The notes under the pieces were generated by a model. That model was not told where the DNA came from and did not search any database. It saw only the letters and a program-made list of their open reading frames with translations. From Lentilactobacillus senioris DSM 24302 = JCM 17472 (GTDB taxonomy: Bacteria; Bacillota; Bacilli; Lactobacillales; Lactobacillaceae), in contig NZ_AYZR01000008.1 of NCBI RefSeq assembly GCF_001436555.1, forward strand, positions 62,001-126,000: 64,000 nucleotides of DNA. The letters run 5' to 3'. Positions 47,442 through 56,095 of this stretch are shown piece after piece (positions within the stretch are counted from its first letter, which is position 1; each line of letters begins with the position of its first letter). The position numbers and the translations under genes were made by a program.

Positions 47442-47471
47442 ACCTCCTGTTTCAATACAGGAGGTTTTTTA
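47442..47471 (+). terminator. Terminator of secG
   Basis: A 9-bp G/C-containing stem (47442-47450 with 47457-47465) and T run. Confidence 0.9.
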
Positions 47472-47512
47472 TTATAATTAAGTTATTGATGTTTAAATGA
47501 GGAGGGTGTTCA

Positions 47513-48256
47513 ATGATTGCACGACCAGAACCATTTTATTTTAAGCACGGACCACAAGGAATTATTTTACTACACGCCTTTGCGAGTAATCCTAATGATG
47601 TGCGATTGTTGGCACGACAACTTGAACGCCTGAATTATTCAGTCTATGCTCCTATGTTAACGGGCCATGGCACTGGCGATTTTACGGATATTTTAGTGAA
47701 TGCTAATCCCCAAATTTGGCAAGCAGACGTCCAAAAAGCTATTGAATTTATGCGTGCTGAACAAATGGAGTCCATTAGTATTTTTGGGATTTCTCTAGGG
47801 GGCATTTTTGCCACTTGGGCATTAGAAGAAGATCCCCAACTATTAATGGGAGGTGCGTTTGGATCTCCGATCGTCAGTGACGATAATTTTAATGTTCATG
47901 GTACGTTTATGCAGATGGCAAAGGCGGACTATCAACGACAAAAGATGTCTCAGTCGATGATGACAGAAAAGCTGGCTTGGTTAGATGATCATGTGGATGA
48001 TCAACTGGCTGCGATTGCTAGTTTTACGCATGAAGTGGCTGCTAAGTTAGCAACTATTAAGCAACCTTATTTCATAGCTCAAGGAACCAGAGATGAGATT
48101 ATTAATCCTAATAGTGGTAAGCGACTAGCAGAGGTACTTATTGGTCATAATGCTCAATTTCATGAATATGATGCTGGCCACATGCTAACAGTTAATGGCG
48201 CTCATCATCAGTTAGAAGAAGATTTAATTTCCTTTTTGAAGGAAAACAATAAATAG
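47513..48256 (+). CDS. est: Alpha/beta-hydrolase carboxylesterase
   Basis: A 247-residue cytosolic esterase related to the Est30/YvaK carboxylesterases found beside secG and rnr in Bacillus. The nucleophile elbow GISLGG contains S94. The acid is D194 in GTRDEII, and the histidine is H223 in DAGHML. HAFASNPNDV (about 21-30) supplies the oxyanion region. The natural substrate is unknown; short-chain esters are hydrolysed by relatives. ATG 47513 follows GGAGGG. Confidence 0.88.
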   Translation: MIARPEPFYFKHGPQGIILLHAFASNPNDVRLLARQLERLNYSVYAPMLTGHGTGDFTDILVNANPQIWQADVQKAIEFMRAEQMESISIFGISLGGIFATWALEEDPQLLMGGAFGSPIVSDDNFNVHGTFMQMAKADYQRQKMSQSMMTEKLAWLDDHVDDQLAAIASFTHEVAAKLATIKQPYFIAQGTRDEIINPNSGKRLAEVLIGHNAQFHEYDAGHMLTVNGAHHQLEEDLISFLKENNK

Positions 48257-48273
48257 TAAACGAGGAAAAATGA

Positions 48274-50604
48274 TTGCAAGAGCAAGATAAAAACTTAAAA
48301 AAAGAGATAGAAGATGTTTTACGGACTAATCCGGATGCGGCTTTTACCGTTGAAAAAATTGCAGATGTATTGAAGTACCATGGCTCTGCAGCTTTTAAAT
48401 TAATTGTGCAGGAATTAGTATCACTGGAAAGAGATGAGATGGTGGTAGTTACCGATAATGGTAGTTTCCAGTTGAATCCGGAAAAGCGTAAACTAACCGG
48501 AATTTTCCATGCTAACGATAAAGGTTTTGGATTTGTTGCTTATGATGAAAATCAGCCAGATGCCTATATCGCTCCTGATAATACTATGTACGCCTTAAAT
48601 GGTGACGAAGTGGAATTTGAAATCACCAGACCAGCCGCTGGTAGTGATCGAGGGCCAGAAGGTAAAGTGGTGGCCATCACCGAAAGAAAATATCAAACGG
48701 TGGTAGGTCCATTTAATCAAGGCGAAGATGATCATGGATTTTATGGTCACCTTAAATTAACCGATAAGAAGATTTCTAAGTATCAATTCTATATTTCAGA
48801 TATCGGGATCAAACCAACTGCAGGAGAGGTTGTAACCGCTCAAATTACCGAATATCCTAATGCAGAACATCCAGATTACATGGTTGGGATTGCAGAACAG
48901 GTCATCGGTTCAGTGGATGATCCTGGAATTGATATTTTACAAATTGTTTATGCTCACGATATTCCCGCAGAATTCCCTACTGATGTATTGGAAGCAGCGG
49001 ATGCTATTCCAGACCATGTCTTAGACGAAGAATTAGAAGGTCGAGAAGATATTACTGACCAAACGTTGGTGACTATTGATGGCGAATCTTCAAAGGATTT
49101 GGATGATGCCGTTACTGTTTGGAAACTACCAAACGGCAATTACCATTTAGGGGTTCATATTGCTGACGTTAGTCATTACGTTACCCCAGGGAGTGTCATC
49201 GATAAAGAAGCTTATCAACGGGGAACTTCAGTTTATTTAACTGATCGAGTAATTCCAATGTTGCCTAGAAGGCTTTCTAACGGAATTTGTTCTCTTAACG
49301 AGGGTGTTTTACGACTTTGTATGAGTTGTGATATGGAAATTGATCCGGAAGGTAACGTTATCAAACACCGGATTCACCCAAGTTACATGAAATCAAAAGC
49401 ACGGATGACTTATACTGCTGTTAACCAAATCATTGAGGCTCATGATGAAAACACTATGAACCGCTATAAAGATTTGGTACCAATGTTTGAAGATATGGCT
49501 GATTTACACCGAATTCTTTACAAGAACCGGAAAAATCATGGTGCCATTGATTTTGACGATCGCGAAGCAGAAATCATCGTAGACGAAAAAGGTCACGCAG
49601 TTGATATTAAACTACGGGTTCGGGGCTTAGCTGAACGAATGATCGAATCATTCATGTTGGCTGCTAACGAAACTGTTGCTCAACACTACTTTGAAGCTAA
49701 CGTGCCATTTCTTTACCGGGTCCATGAAACCCCAGATGCTGATCGCATTAAGAACTTCTATGAATTTTTAACTGCTTTCGGGATTAACGTTAAGGGTGAT
49801 CCAGAACACATCAAGCCTAAAACTTTACAAAACGTGTTAAAGAAAGTTGCTGGCCAACCCGAAGAAGCCATGGTTTCGGTGATGTTGTTAAGAAGTTTGA
49901 AGCAAGCTAAGTATTCTGATCAATCACTAGGACACTTCGGATTAGCTGCACCATTTTACACCCACTTTACTTCACCAATTCGACGATACCCAGATACTAC
50001 GGTTCACCGTTTAATTCATTATTATGAAGATAATGGTATTAACGCTGAAACTAAGAAAACTTATGCTGGCGTATTAGACGAAATCGCAGTTCATTCTTCT
50101 GAAACAGAACGGCGAGCAGTTGATGCAGAACGGGATACTGACGCAATGAAGAAGGCTGAATATATGGCTGATCACGTTGGTGAAGAATTTGATGCTGTAA
50201 TCAGCTCTGTGCTTAAGTTTGGGATGTTTGTGGAACTACCTAACACAGTAGAAGGGTTGGTCCATATTAGCCGAATGAATGATGATTACTACGAATATGT
50301 AGAACAATTCATGGCTTTGGTAGGTCGCGGCACTCGTCGGACTTATAAGATGGGTCAACCAATTCGAGTTAAGGTGGTTAATGTTGACGTGGAACATAGT
50401 GCAGTTGACTTTGATATCGTTAATCCGGAAGAAACGCCAGTTAGTGATATTTTGCCTAAACGCAAGCCACGTTCTAATAACGGCCGCAGAAATAACGACC
50501 ATCGTCGCAGCAATAAAGATGGTCAAAAGAATCATCACGGTGGTAATCGCAATGGTTCTCAACGAAGAAATAATTCTCAATCGGGAAACAAACCACGCCA
50601 CTAA
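48274..50604 (+). CDS. rnr: Ribonuclease R
   Basis: RNase R is a processive 3'-to-5' exoribonuclease able to degrade structured RNA, and it takes part with SmpB-tmRNA in decay of non-stop mRNA. The 776-residue protein has an N-terminal helix-turn-helix, cold-shock-like domains, the catalytic RNB domain (DGESSKDLDDAV near 270-281, FTSPIRRYPDTTVHR near 568-582), an S1 domain near 640-720, and an R/N/G-rich basic tail. It starts at TTG 48274 behind CGAGGA. smpB follows directly. Confidence 0.96.
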   Translation: MQEQDKNLKKEIEDVLRTNPDAAFTVEKIADVLKYHGSAAFKLIVQELVSLERDEMVVVTDNGSFQLNPEKRKLTGIFHANDKGFGFVAYDENQPDAYIAPDNTMYALNGDEVEFEITRPAAGSDRGPEGKVVAITERKYQTVVGPFNQGEDDHGFYGHLKLTDKKISKYQFYISDIGIKPTAGEVVTAQITEYPNAEHPDYMVGIAEQVIGSVDDPGIDILQIVYAHDIPAEFPTDVLEAADAIPDHVLDEELEGREDITDQTLVTIDGESSKDLDDAVTVWKLPNGNYHLGVHIADVSHYVTPGSVIDKEAYQRGTSVYLTDRVIPMLPRRLSNGICSLNEGVLRLCMSCDMEIDPEGNVIKHRIHPSYMKSKARMTYTAVNQIIEAHDENTMNRYKDLVPMFEDMADLHRILYKNRKNHGAIDFDDREAEIIVDEKGHAVDIKLRVRGLAERMIESFMLAANETVAQHYFEANVPFLYRVHETPDADRIKNFYEFLTAFGINVKGDPEHIKPKTLQNVLKKVAGQPEEAMVSVMLLRSLKQAKYSDQSLGHFGLAAPFYTHFTSPIRRYPDTTVHRLIHYYEDNGINAETKKTYAGVLDEIAVHSSETERRAVDAERDTDAMKKAEYMADHVGEEFDAVISSVLKFGMFVELPNTVEGLVHISRMNDDYYEYVEQFMALVGRGTRRTYKMGQPIRVKVVNVDVEHSAVDFDIVNPEETPVSDILPKRKPRSNNGRRNNDHRRSNKDGQKNHHGGNRNGSQRRNNSQSGNKPRH

Positions 50605-50628
50605 TTTTTTAGTAAAGGGGTGAGCCAA

Positions 50629-51102
50629 TTGGTTAAACATAAGCCAACGCCCAAAGATGATAATTTAATTGCTACAAACCGAAAAGCTCGTCATGACTAT
50701 TCGATTTCTGACACCTATGAAGCTGGAATTGTTTTAACTGGTACGGAAATCAAGTCTTTACGGGATCGACGAGTTAACTTAAAAGATGGTTTTGTTCAAA
50801 TTCGTAATGGAGAAGCTTGGTTGATGAATGTGCATATCAGTGAGTATGCACAAGGCAATCAGTTTAATCACGATCCATTACGTAATCGGAAACTGTTGTT
50901 GCACCAAAAAGAAATCAATAAACTCCAGCAAGCTACTAAGGAAAAGGGAATTACAATTGTTCCCTTAAAGATGTACCTTAAAAATGGCTTTGCAAAAGTG
51001 TTGATTGGAGTAGCAACTGGGAAACACGAATACGATAAACGTGAAGATATTAAAGCACGGGATCAAAAGCGCCAAATTGATCGTGTGATGAAACACTACT
51101 AA
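50629..51102 (+). CDS. smpB: SsrA-binding protein SmpB
   Basis: SmpB binds tmRNA and brings it to stalled ribosomes. The 157-residue beta-barrel protein shows [13 protein letters not shown], the [19 protein letters not shown] segment, and the basic C-terminal tail [12 protein letters not shown] take TTG 50629 as start since AAAGGGG (50613-50619) sits 9 nt upstream; the in-frame GTG at 50620 abuts that site. No tmRNA gene follows, unlike in some relatives, because the terminator comes directly after. Confidence 0.94.
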   Translation: MVKHKPTPKDDNLIATNRKARHDYSISDTYEAGIVLTGTEIKSLRDRRVNLKDGFVQIRNGEAWLMNVHISEYAQGNQFNHDPLRNRKLLLHQKEINKLQQATKEKGITIVPLKMYLKNGFAKVLIGVATGKHEYDKREDIKARDQKRQIDRVMKHY

Positions 51103-51103
51103 T

Positions 51104-51137
51104 AAAAAAGACAACCCTAATAGGGTTGTCTTTTTTA
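51104..51137. terminator. Bidirectional terminator after smpB
   Basis: A 15-bp perfect stem including flanking A/T runs (51104-51118 with 51122-51136) lies between convergent genes. Confidence 0.92.
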
Positions 51138-51149
51138 TTTAATGTTAAG

Positions 51150-51671
51150 TTAGACACCGAATATATCGGGTTGCTTAGTTGTTTTTTTATGGCGGCCAAA
51201 CAAAGGGGTCATCTGAGGATGTCCCAAAGCAGCGATTAAAGCTAACACTATGGGGGTGGATTCATTGTCTGTTAGAATCACTTGACGCCATTGTCCATTT
51301 TGACCAAACGGGTCAGCTTTAGCGATTAACCTTGCATGTTGGCGAATTTGGTATTTTTGAGTACGTCGATTACCAATTGCTTGCCACGAAGAACTTAGCA
51401 AGACGATTTCTGTGGCTAGAATGGAATGATGCCAGTTAGATTTCATTATTAGGTTTTTGTCAGCAATGATGGTGAACATGGCATTTTTACCGGCAGTTAG
51501 TTGTTTGATTTCTAGGATTTCGATTCCTTGAGGGCTGTATACCGCAAAACTATCACCAGCAATTCCCCAGGTCCCCATAATTAAAAAACGGGTGCGATGA
51601 TGCTCATCAACAACCTTGGTAATTTGAGAGTGATCTAATTCAGTTTGATTAAAATATAAGTTCATTGTCAT
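51150..51671 (-). CDS. Conserved protein, possibly tubby/LURP-one-like fold
   Basis: A 173-residue soluble protein I do not recognise with certainty. It lacks a signal peptide and membrane segments. The pattern of short beta-strands with statements such as GDSFAVYSPQGIEILEIKQL and AMFTIIADKN resembles the YxjI/LURP-one (tubby C-terminal-like) group, whose function is unknown. I start at ATG 51671, since TGAGGA lies 8 nt upstream; the in-frame TTG at 51686 overlaps it. It sits alone on the minus strand between smpB and ung. Confidence 0.6.
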   Translation of the reverse strand: MTMNLYFNQTELDHSQITKVVDEHHRTRFLIMGTWGIAGDSFAVYSPQGIEILEIKQLTAGKNAMFTIIADKNLIMKSNWHHSILATEIVLLSSSWQAIGNRRTQKYQIRQHARLIAKADPFGQNGQWRQVILTDNESTPIVLALIAALGHPQMTPLFGRHKKTTKQPDIFGV

Positions 51672-51727
51672 TTGATCAATCCTCAATTTCGTTTTCTACA
51701 TTTTAACACGTTCCGATTTTTTAGGGA

Positions 51728-51756
51728 CTGTTATTTAAATAGCAATATGATACAAT
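51728..51756 (+). promoter_or_regulatory. ung promoter
   Basis: CTGTTA (51728-51733), 17 bp, and an extended -10 with TG at 51748-51749 and TACAAT at 51751-51756. The ung ribosome binding site follows within 10 bp. Confidence 0.55.
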
Positions 51757-51775
51757 AAATGTTGAGGTGTTGGGA

Positions 51776-52456
51776 ATGAAACCGTTTATTCACAATGACT
51801 GGTGGCAAGTTTTAAAACCAGAATTTGAACAGAATTATTATCGGGATTTACATAATTTTTTGGTAACTGAATATCAAACCCAAAATATTCATCCTGATAT
51901 GAATCATATTTTTGAAGCTTTTAACCTAACTCCATTTAGTGAAGTTAAGGTAGTTATTTTAGGGCAGGATCCGTATCATGGTCCTAACCAGGCCCATGGA
52001 TTAAGTTTTTCAGTGCAGCCAGGAGTACCAATTCCACCATCGTTGCAAAATATCTATAAAGAGTTACACACCGATGTAGGATTTGAACCAGTTAACCACG
52101 GCTATTTAGTTAGTTGGGCTAAACAAGGAGTTTTAATGCTTAACTCTGTTTTGACGGTCCGGGATGGTCAGGCTTTTTCACACCGTAACAAGGGGTGGGA
52201 ACGGTTAACTGACACCGCAATTAAGAGACTATCTGAGCGTGAAAAAACGGTAGTCTTTATTCTTTGGGGACGGGCTGCTAGAGACAAGGTCCGGCTAATT
52301 GATACAAGTAAAAACATTGTTATTGAGTCTCCACATCCCAGTCCTCTTTCTGCTCATCGCGGATTTTTTGGTTCTAGACCGTTTTCTAAAACTAATGATG
52401 CCTTAATTAAATTGGGTGAAACACCAATTGATTGGCAATTACCCGCGAACGTGTAA
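51776..52456 (+). CDS. ung: Uracil-DNA glycosylase
   Basis: Ung removes uracil from DNA to start base excision repair. The 226-residue family-1 enzyme has the water-activating motif GQDPYHG with D65, the uracil pocket region GLSFSVQPG, and the minor-groove loop [10 protein letters not shown] with H187. I start at ATG 51776 with GAGGTG 6 nt upstream; the GTG at 51767 is part of that site. ung followed by pta is a common lactobacillar order. Confidence 0.96.
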   Translation: MKPFIHNDWWQVLKPEFEQNYYRDLHNFLVTEYQTQNIHPDMNHIFEAFNLTPFSEVKVVILGQDPYHGPNQAHGLSFSVQPGVPIPPSLQNIYKELHTDVGFEPVNHGYLVSWAKQGVLMLNSVLTVRDGQAFSHRNKGWERLTDTAIKRLSEREKTVVFILWGRAARDKVRLIDTSKNIVIESPHPSPLSAHRGFFGSRPFSKTNDALIKLGETPIDWQLPANV

Positions 52457-52501
52457 TAATTACTTAGTGTTTTAATTAAATTACTTACTGGAGGTTTTAC
52501 C

Positions 52502-53476
52502 ATGGATTTGTTTGAAAGTATGAAAGCCAAGATTAACGGTAAAAATATTAAAATTGTTTTTCCTGAAGGCGATGACGTCCGGATCTTGGGAGCAGCATCT
52601 CGTTTAGCCACAGATAATTTAGTTGCCCCAATTGTTTTAGGTGATGAGGCTGAAATTATGCAATTGGCTGATGACAATAAAATTGATATGAGCCAAGTAT
52701 CAATTATTGATTATCTAAAACAACCAGCCGATGAAATTGACGCAATGGTAGCTGCAATTGTTGAACGACGAAATGGTAAAACTGATGAAGCCAAGGCCCG
52801 TCAATGGCTTCAAGATCCTAATTACTTTGGGACTACAATGGTTTACATGAACAAAGTAGATGGGATGGTTTCAGGTGCCAACCATCCAACTGGTGATACT
52901 GTTCGTCCAGCACTCCAAATTATTAAAACCAAGCCAGGGGTTAAATTAATCAGTGGTGCATTCATTATGCAACGTGATGATGAACGTTATCTATTTGCTG
53001 ATTGTGCTATTAACATTGAATTAGATGCTGCTGGAATGGCAGAAGTTGCTGTAGAAAGTGCTGCTACTGCTAGACGATTTGATATTGACCCTAAGGTTGC
53101 GTTACTTAGCTTCTCCACTAAAGGCTCTGCTAAGGGAGAGATGGTTACCAAGGTTCAAGAAGCTACTAAGTTAGCTCAAGAAAAAGATCCTGAAACGCCA
53201 ATTGATGGTGAATTACAATTTGATGCAGCTTTTGTTACTTCAGTAGGGGCTAAAAAGGCACCAGGTTCTAAAGTGGCAGGAAATGCTAATGTCTTTGTCT
53301 TCCCAGAACTTCAATCTGGTAACATTGGTTACAAGATTGCTCAACGTTTAGGCGGTTTTGAAGCAATTGGTCCGATCTTACAAGGTTTAAACCAACCAGT
53401 ATCAGATCTTTCTCGAGGTGCTAACGAAGAAGATGTTTATAAAGTAGCTATTATTACTGCTACCCAAGCACTATAA
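52502..53476 (+). CDS. pta: Phosphate acetyltransferase
   Basis: Pta interconverts acetyl-CoA and acetyl phosphate. In heterofermentative lactobacilli it links phosphoketolase-derived acetyl phosphate to ethanol formation, otherwise to acetate production. The 324-residue protein is the short form without the regulatory N-terminal domain. It has IVFPEGDDVRIL near 18-29, GMVSGANHPTGDTVRPALQI near 121-140, and the C-terminal QGLNQPVSDLSRGANEEDVY. ATG 52502 follows GGAGG. Confidence 0.95.
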   Translation: MDLFESMKAKINGKNIKIVFPEGDDVRILGAASRLATDNLVAPIVLGDEAEIMQLADDNKIDMSQVSIIDYLKQPADEIDAMVAAIVERRNGKTDEAKARQWLQDPNYFGTTMVYMNKVDGMVSGANHPTGDTVRPALQIIKTKPGVKLISGAFIMQRDDERYLFADCAINIELDAAGMAEVAVESAATARRFDIDPKVALLSFSTKGSAKGEMVTKVQEATKLAQEKDPETPIDGELQFDAAFVTSVGAKKAPGSKVAGNANVFVFPELQSGNIGYKIAQRLGGFEAIGPILQGLNQPVSDLSRGANEEDVYKVAIITATQAL

Positions 53477-53489
53477 TTTAAATATCAAA

Positions 53490-53521
53490 AAAATCCGGAC
53501 ACCATTTGATGTTCGGATTTT
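53490..53521 (+). terminator. Hairpin between pta and tsaE
   Basis: A 12-bp stem with one wobble (53490-53501 with 53510-53521). The T run is short and the tsaE ribosome binding site begins 6 nt later, so it is probably a leaky terminator. Confidence 0.6.
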
Positions 53522-53537
53522 ACTATTGGAGGTCCAA

Positions 53538-54008
53538 ATGACACAAATAATTAAATTAAATACTCCTGATCAAACAATGAAATTGGGCCAAAAATTAGCT
53601 CAGTTACTTCAACCACAAGACTTAATATTATTAGATGGAGATTTAGGTGCTGGTAAAACCACGTTTACTAAGGGATTAGCTAGCGGTTTGGGAATTACAA
53701 GACCCGTTAAAAGTCCTACTTTTACAATTGTTCGAGAATATCAAACGGGGCGTTTACCGCTCTATCATATGGATGTTTACCGATTGGAAGATGGCGGTGG
53801 TGAAGAACTGGGGTTAGAAGAGTATATTAACGGTGATGGTGTAGTGGTTATCGAGTGGTCTGAATTTGTTGCGGCTGAGTTACCGGATGAATTTTTACGA
53901 ATTAAATTTGAACGTAACGATGAAAATGGGGATAATTCTCGGGTAGCAACTTTGACCGCTCAAGGTTCACACTATGAAAAACTTTTAGCTGAACTAGGAG
54001 AAGTATAA
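53538..54008 (+). CDS. tsaE: tRNA threonylcarbamoyladenosine biosynthesis ATPase TsaE
   Basis: TsaE is the ATPase that works with TsaB and TsaD to add threonylcarbamoyl to A37 of ANN-decoding tRNAs. The 156-residue protein has Walker A GDLGAGKTT (34-42), SPTFTIVREY and the acidic HMDVYRLE segment. I start at ATG 53538 after GGAGG; TTG 53526 lies before that site. It overlaps the following acetyltransferase gene by one base (TAATG). tsaB and tsaD are not in the window. Confidence 0.95.
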   Translation: MTQIIKLNTPDQTMKLGQKLAQLLQPQDLILLDGDLGAGKTTFTKGLASGLGITRPVKSPTFTIVREYQTGRLPLYHMDVYRLEDGGGEELGLEEYINGDGVVVIEWSEFVAAELPDEFLRIKFERNDENGDNSRVATLTAQGSHYEKLLAELGEV

Positions 54009-54490
54009 TGGCCGAAGTTAATATTAGGGTTGCCGAACCAGAAGACGCAAAGGACATCTTGAATTTATTGCGACAGTTAGAGACGGAGTCAGATACTTTC
54101 TTAGTAGATGCAGATTTATCCCAAATTACTGCTGAAATGGAAGCTCACCAGATTGAATTAATTAATCAAACTCGTACCAATTTTTTAGGGGTGGCTGAGT
54201 ATGATGGACAACTAATTGGGATAGTAACAGTTGATGAAGTGGATCAAAATGGTGAAGTGGGAATTGCAGTTCTAAATGAATTTCAACAAAATGGAATTGC
54301 AACTGCTTTGCTAGATATGAGCATTGATTGGGCTGAAAATTATAGTCAACTAACGGAACTTATCCTTAGTGTTTACGTTGATAATATTGCTGCAGTTAAG
54401 CTGTATCGTAATTTTAACTTCGAAGTTATAGCGACGGTGAGTGCTAAGCGTGCGCAATATCAAATGAAACGCCAATTAAAAAAGGCTTAA
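54008..54490 (+). CDS. GNAT-family N-acetyltransferase
   Basis: A 160-residue GNAT-fold protein with the acetyl-CoA-binding segment near residues 88-103 (NEFQQNGIATALLDMS, a variant of the QxxGxG/A loop) and the C-terminal AAVKLYRNFNFEVIATVSAK. The acceptor substrate is unknown. It is translationally coupled to tsaE by a TAATG overlap. RimI-type acetyltransferases accompany tsa genes elsewhere, but this one more resembles general GNAT enzymes, so no specific function is claimed. Confidence 0.85.
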   Translation: MAEVNIRVAEPEDAKDILNLLRQLETESDTFLVDADLSQITAEMEAHQIELINQTRTNFLGVAEYDGQLIGIVTVDEVDQNGEVGIAVLNEFQQNGIATALLDMSIDWAENYSQLTELILSVYVDNIAAVKLYRNFNFEVIATVSAKRAQYQMKRQLKKA

Positions 54491-54511
54491 CCATTTAGGT
54501 TAAGTCTTTTT
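54481..54511. terminator. Bidirectional terminator between GNAT and exonuclease genes
   Basis: A 12-bp stem (54481-54492 with 54498-54509, one wobble) overlaps the stop codon of the GNAT gene. Confidence 0.85.
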
Positions 54512-55046
54512 AGTTTTGCATTTTAATAAATGGTGAAATAGCAGCATGCCCAAATTGTTGTTCTTGAGCAATCAAAATATTGGCACAAGCAACACTATCA
54601 TCCAAAGCATTATGGTGATTTTCTAAAGTAATATTTAATTGGTCACACACTGTATTTAATTTATAATTTTCGAACTGCGGATAGAAATTACGAGAAGTTT
54701 TGACGGTATCTAAAGTGGGGTATTTAACTAGTGGAATAGCATAACGTTCCAACGACTTTTTTAAAACGCTGTTATCAAATGAAGCGTTATGGGCCACAAT
54801 CAATTGTTGGGATGCAAATAGATCTTGAATATGATCCCAAATCATAGGAAAGGTGGGAGCACCTAATACATCTGCTTCATGGATTCCGTGGACTTTAATA
54901 TTTTGCCAGTCAAAGTTAGTTTCTGGATTAATTAAAGAATAAAATTTAGAAGTTACCTGGTCATTTTCTACCAGGGTTAGGGCAATTGAGCAGGCGCTAG
55001 CTCGCTTTCTAGATGCCGTTTCAAAGTCCATTGCTACAAAATTCAT
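54510..55046 (-). CDS. DnaQ-like 3'-5' exonuclease (DEDDh)
   Basis: A 178-residue stand-alone exonuclease domain of the DnaQ/PolC-epsilon type. The DEDDh metal-binding residues are visible: D7 and E9 in AMDFET, the aspartate in AHNASFD (Exo II), and the histidine and aspartate in HHNALDD (Exo III). There is no polymerase domain. It may trim DNA or RNA ends in repair or turnover; the exact role is unknown. It lies on the minus strand, divergent from murB. Confidence 0.88.
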   Translation of the reverse strand: MNFVAMDFETASRKRASACSIALTLVENDQVTSKFYSLINPETNFDWQNIKVHGIHEADVLGAPTFPMIWDHIQDLFASQQLIVAHNASFDNSVLKKSLERYAIPLVKYPTLDTVKTSRNFYPQFENYKLNTVCDQLNITLENHHNALDDSVACANILIAQEQQFGHAAISPFIKMQN

Positions 55047-55107
55047 CTAATCACCTCACAATCGTCAAAAGTATAACGGTTGAAATAGTAAAATGCAAGG
55101 AAGTAAT

Positions 55108-55137
55108 TTGCTCACCGCCCTATTAATCGGGTAAAAT
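55108..55137 (+). promoter_or_regulatory. murB promoter
   Basis: TTGCTC (55108-55113) and TAAAAT (55132-55137) with an 18-bp spacer lie 30 bp before the murB start. Confidence 0.55.
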
Positions 55138-55166
55138 AAGGTATTAAACAAAAAAGGATCGAGAAT

Positions 55167-56081
55167 ATGCAGACAAGAGAAATATTTGAGGAACATTTTA
55201 ATTCCCAACTGGAAATGTATTTTGATCAACCATTGGGGCTTTACACCCATACCAAAACCGGAGGACCTGCTGATGTGGTTGCTTTTCCTACCTCTAAGGA
55301 GCAAGTCCAAGCATTAGTCCAAATTGCTAATGATAACCAAGTACCGGTTACTGTTATTGGAAATGCCAGTAATTTAATTATTAGAGATGGTGGCATTCGA
55401 GGATTAGTAATTATCTTAACTAAGATGACTGACGTGAAAGTAAGTCAAAATGAAATTACGGCGTGTGCCGGGGCCGCGATCATTGAAGTTACCAAGGTAG
55501 CCCAGGGAGCCAGCTTAACTGGACTAGAATTTGCTGCGGGAATTCCCGGTAGTGTGGGAGGCGCCATTTTTATGAACGCTGGAGCCTATGGTGGCGAAAT
55601 TAAAGAAGTAGCTACCGGGGCAGATGTGTTAACCGCTCAAGGTGAATTTAAGCATTTAGATGCAGAAGAACTAGACTTTGGTTATCGTCATAGTAGTGTT
55701 CAAGATAACGATGACATCGTTTTAAGTGCTACCTTTACTCTTCAACCGGGAGATCCGGTAGCTATTCAAGCTCAAATGGATGATTTAAACGCTCGTCGAG
55801 CTGCCAAACAGCCTTTGGAACTACCATCTTGTGGGAGTGTCTTTAAACGACCTACTGGCTACTTTGCGGGTAAGCTAATTCATGATGCCGGCTTGCAAGG
55901 ATTTCAAATTGGTGGTGCTCAGGTATCTACTAAGCACGCTGGTTTTATCGTTAACGTTGGTGGTGCTACAGCGACTAACTATATGGATGTGATTCGTCAC
56001 GTCCAAGAAACCGTTTTGGATAAATTTGGAGTGGTATTAGAAACTGAAGTTAGAATCCTAGGTGAAAATCCTCGAATTTAA
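55167..56081 (+). CDS. murB: UDP-N-acetylenolpyruvoylglucosamine reductase
   Basis: MurB uses NADPH and FAD to form UDP-MurNAc in peptidoglycan precursor synthesis. The 304-residue flavoenzyme contains the FAD-binding segments [10 protein letters not shown] and [12 protein letters not shown], the [20 protein letters not shown] loop, the catalytic serine region [10 protein letters not shown] and the final glutamate near [11 protein letters not shown] 55167 has a modest ribosome binding site (AAAGGAT). The antiporter gene follows 15 bp later. Confidence 0.96.
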   Translation: MQTREIFEEHFNSQLEMYFDQPLGLYTHTKTGGPADVVAFPTSKEQVQALVQIANDNQVPVTVIGNASNLIIRDGGIRGLVIILTKMTDVKVSQNEITACAGAAIIEVTKVAQGASLTGLEFAAGIPGSVGGAIFMNAGAYGGEIKEVATGADVLTAQGEFKHLDAEELDFGYRHSSVQDNDDIVLSATFTLQPGDPVAIQAQMDDLNARRAAKQPLELPSCGSVFKRPTGYFAGKLIHDAGLQGFQIGGAQVSTKHAGFIVNVGGATATNYMDVIRHVQETVLDKFGVVLETEVRILGENPRI

Positions 56082-56095
56082 AGGGGGCTACTTAA

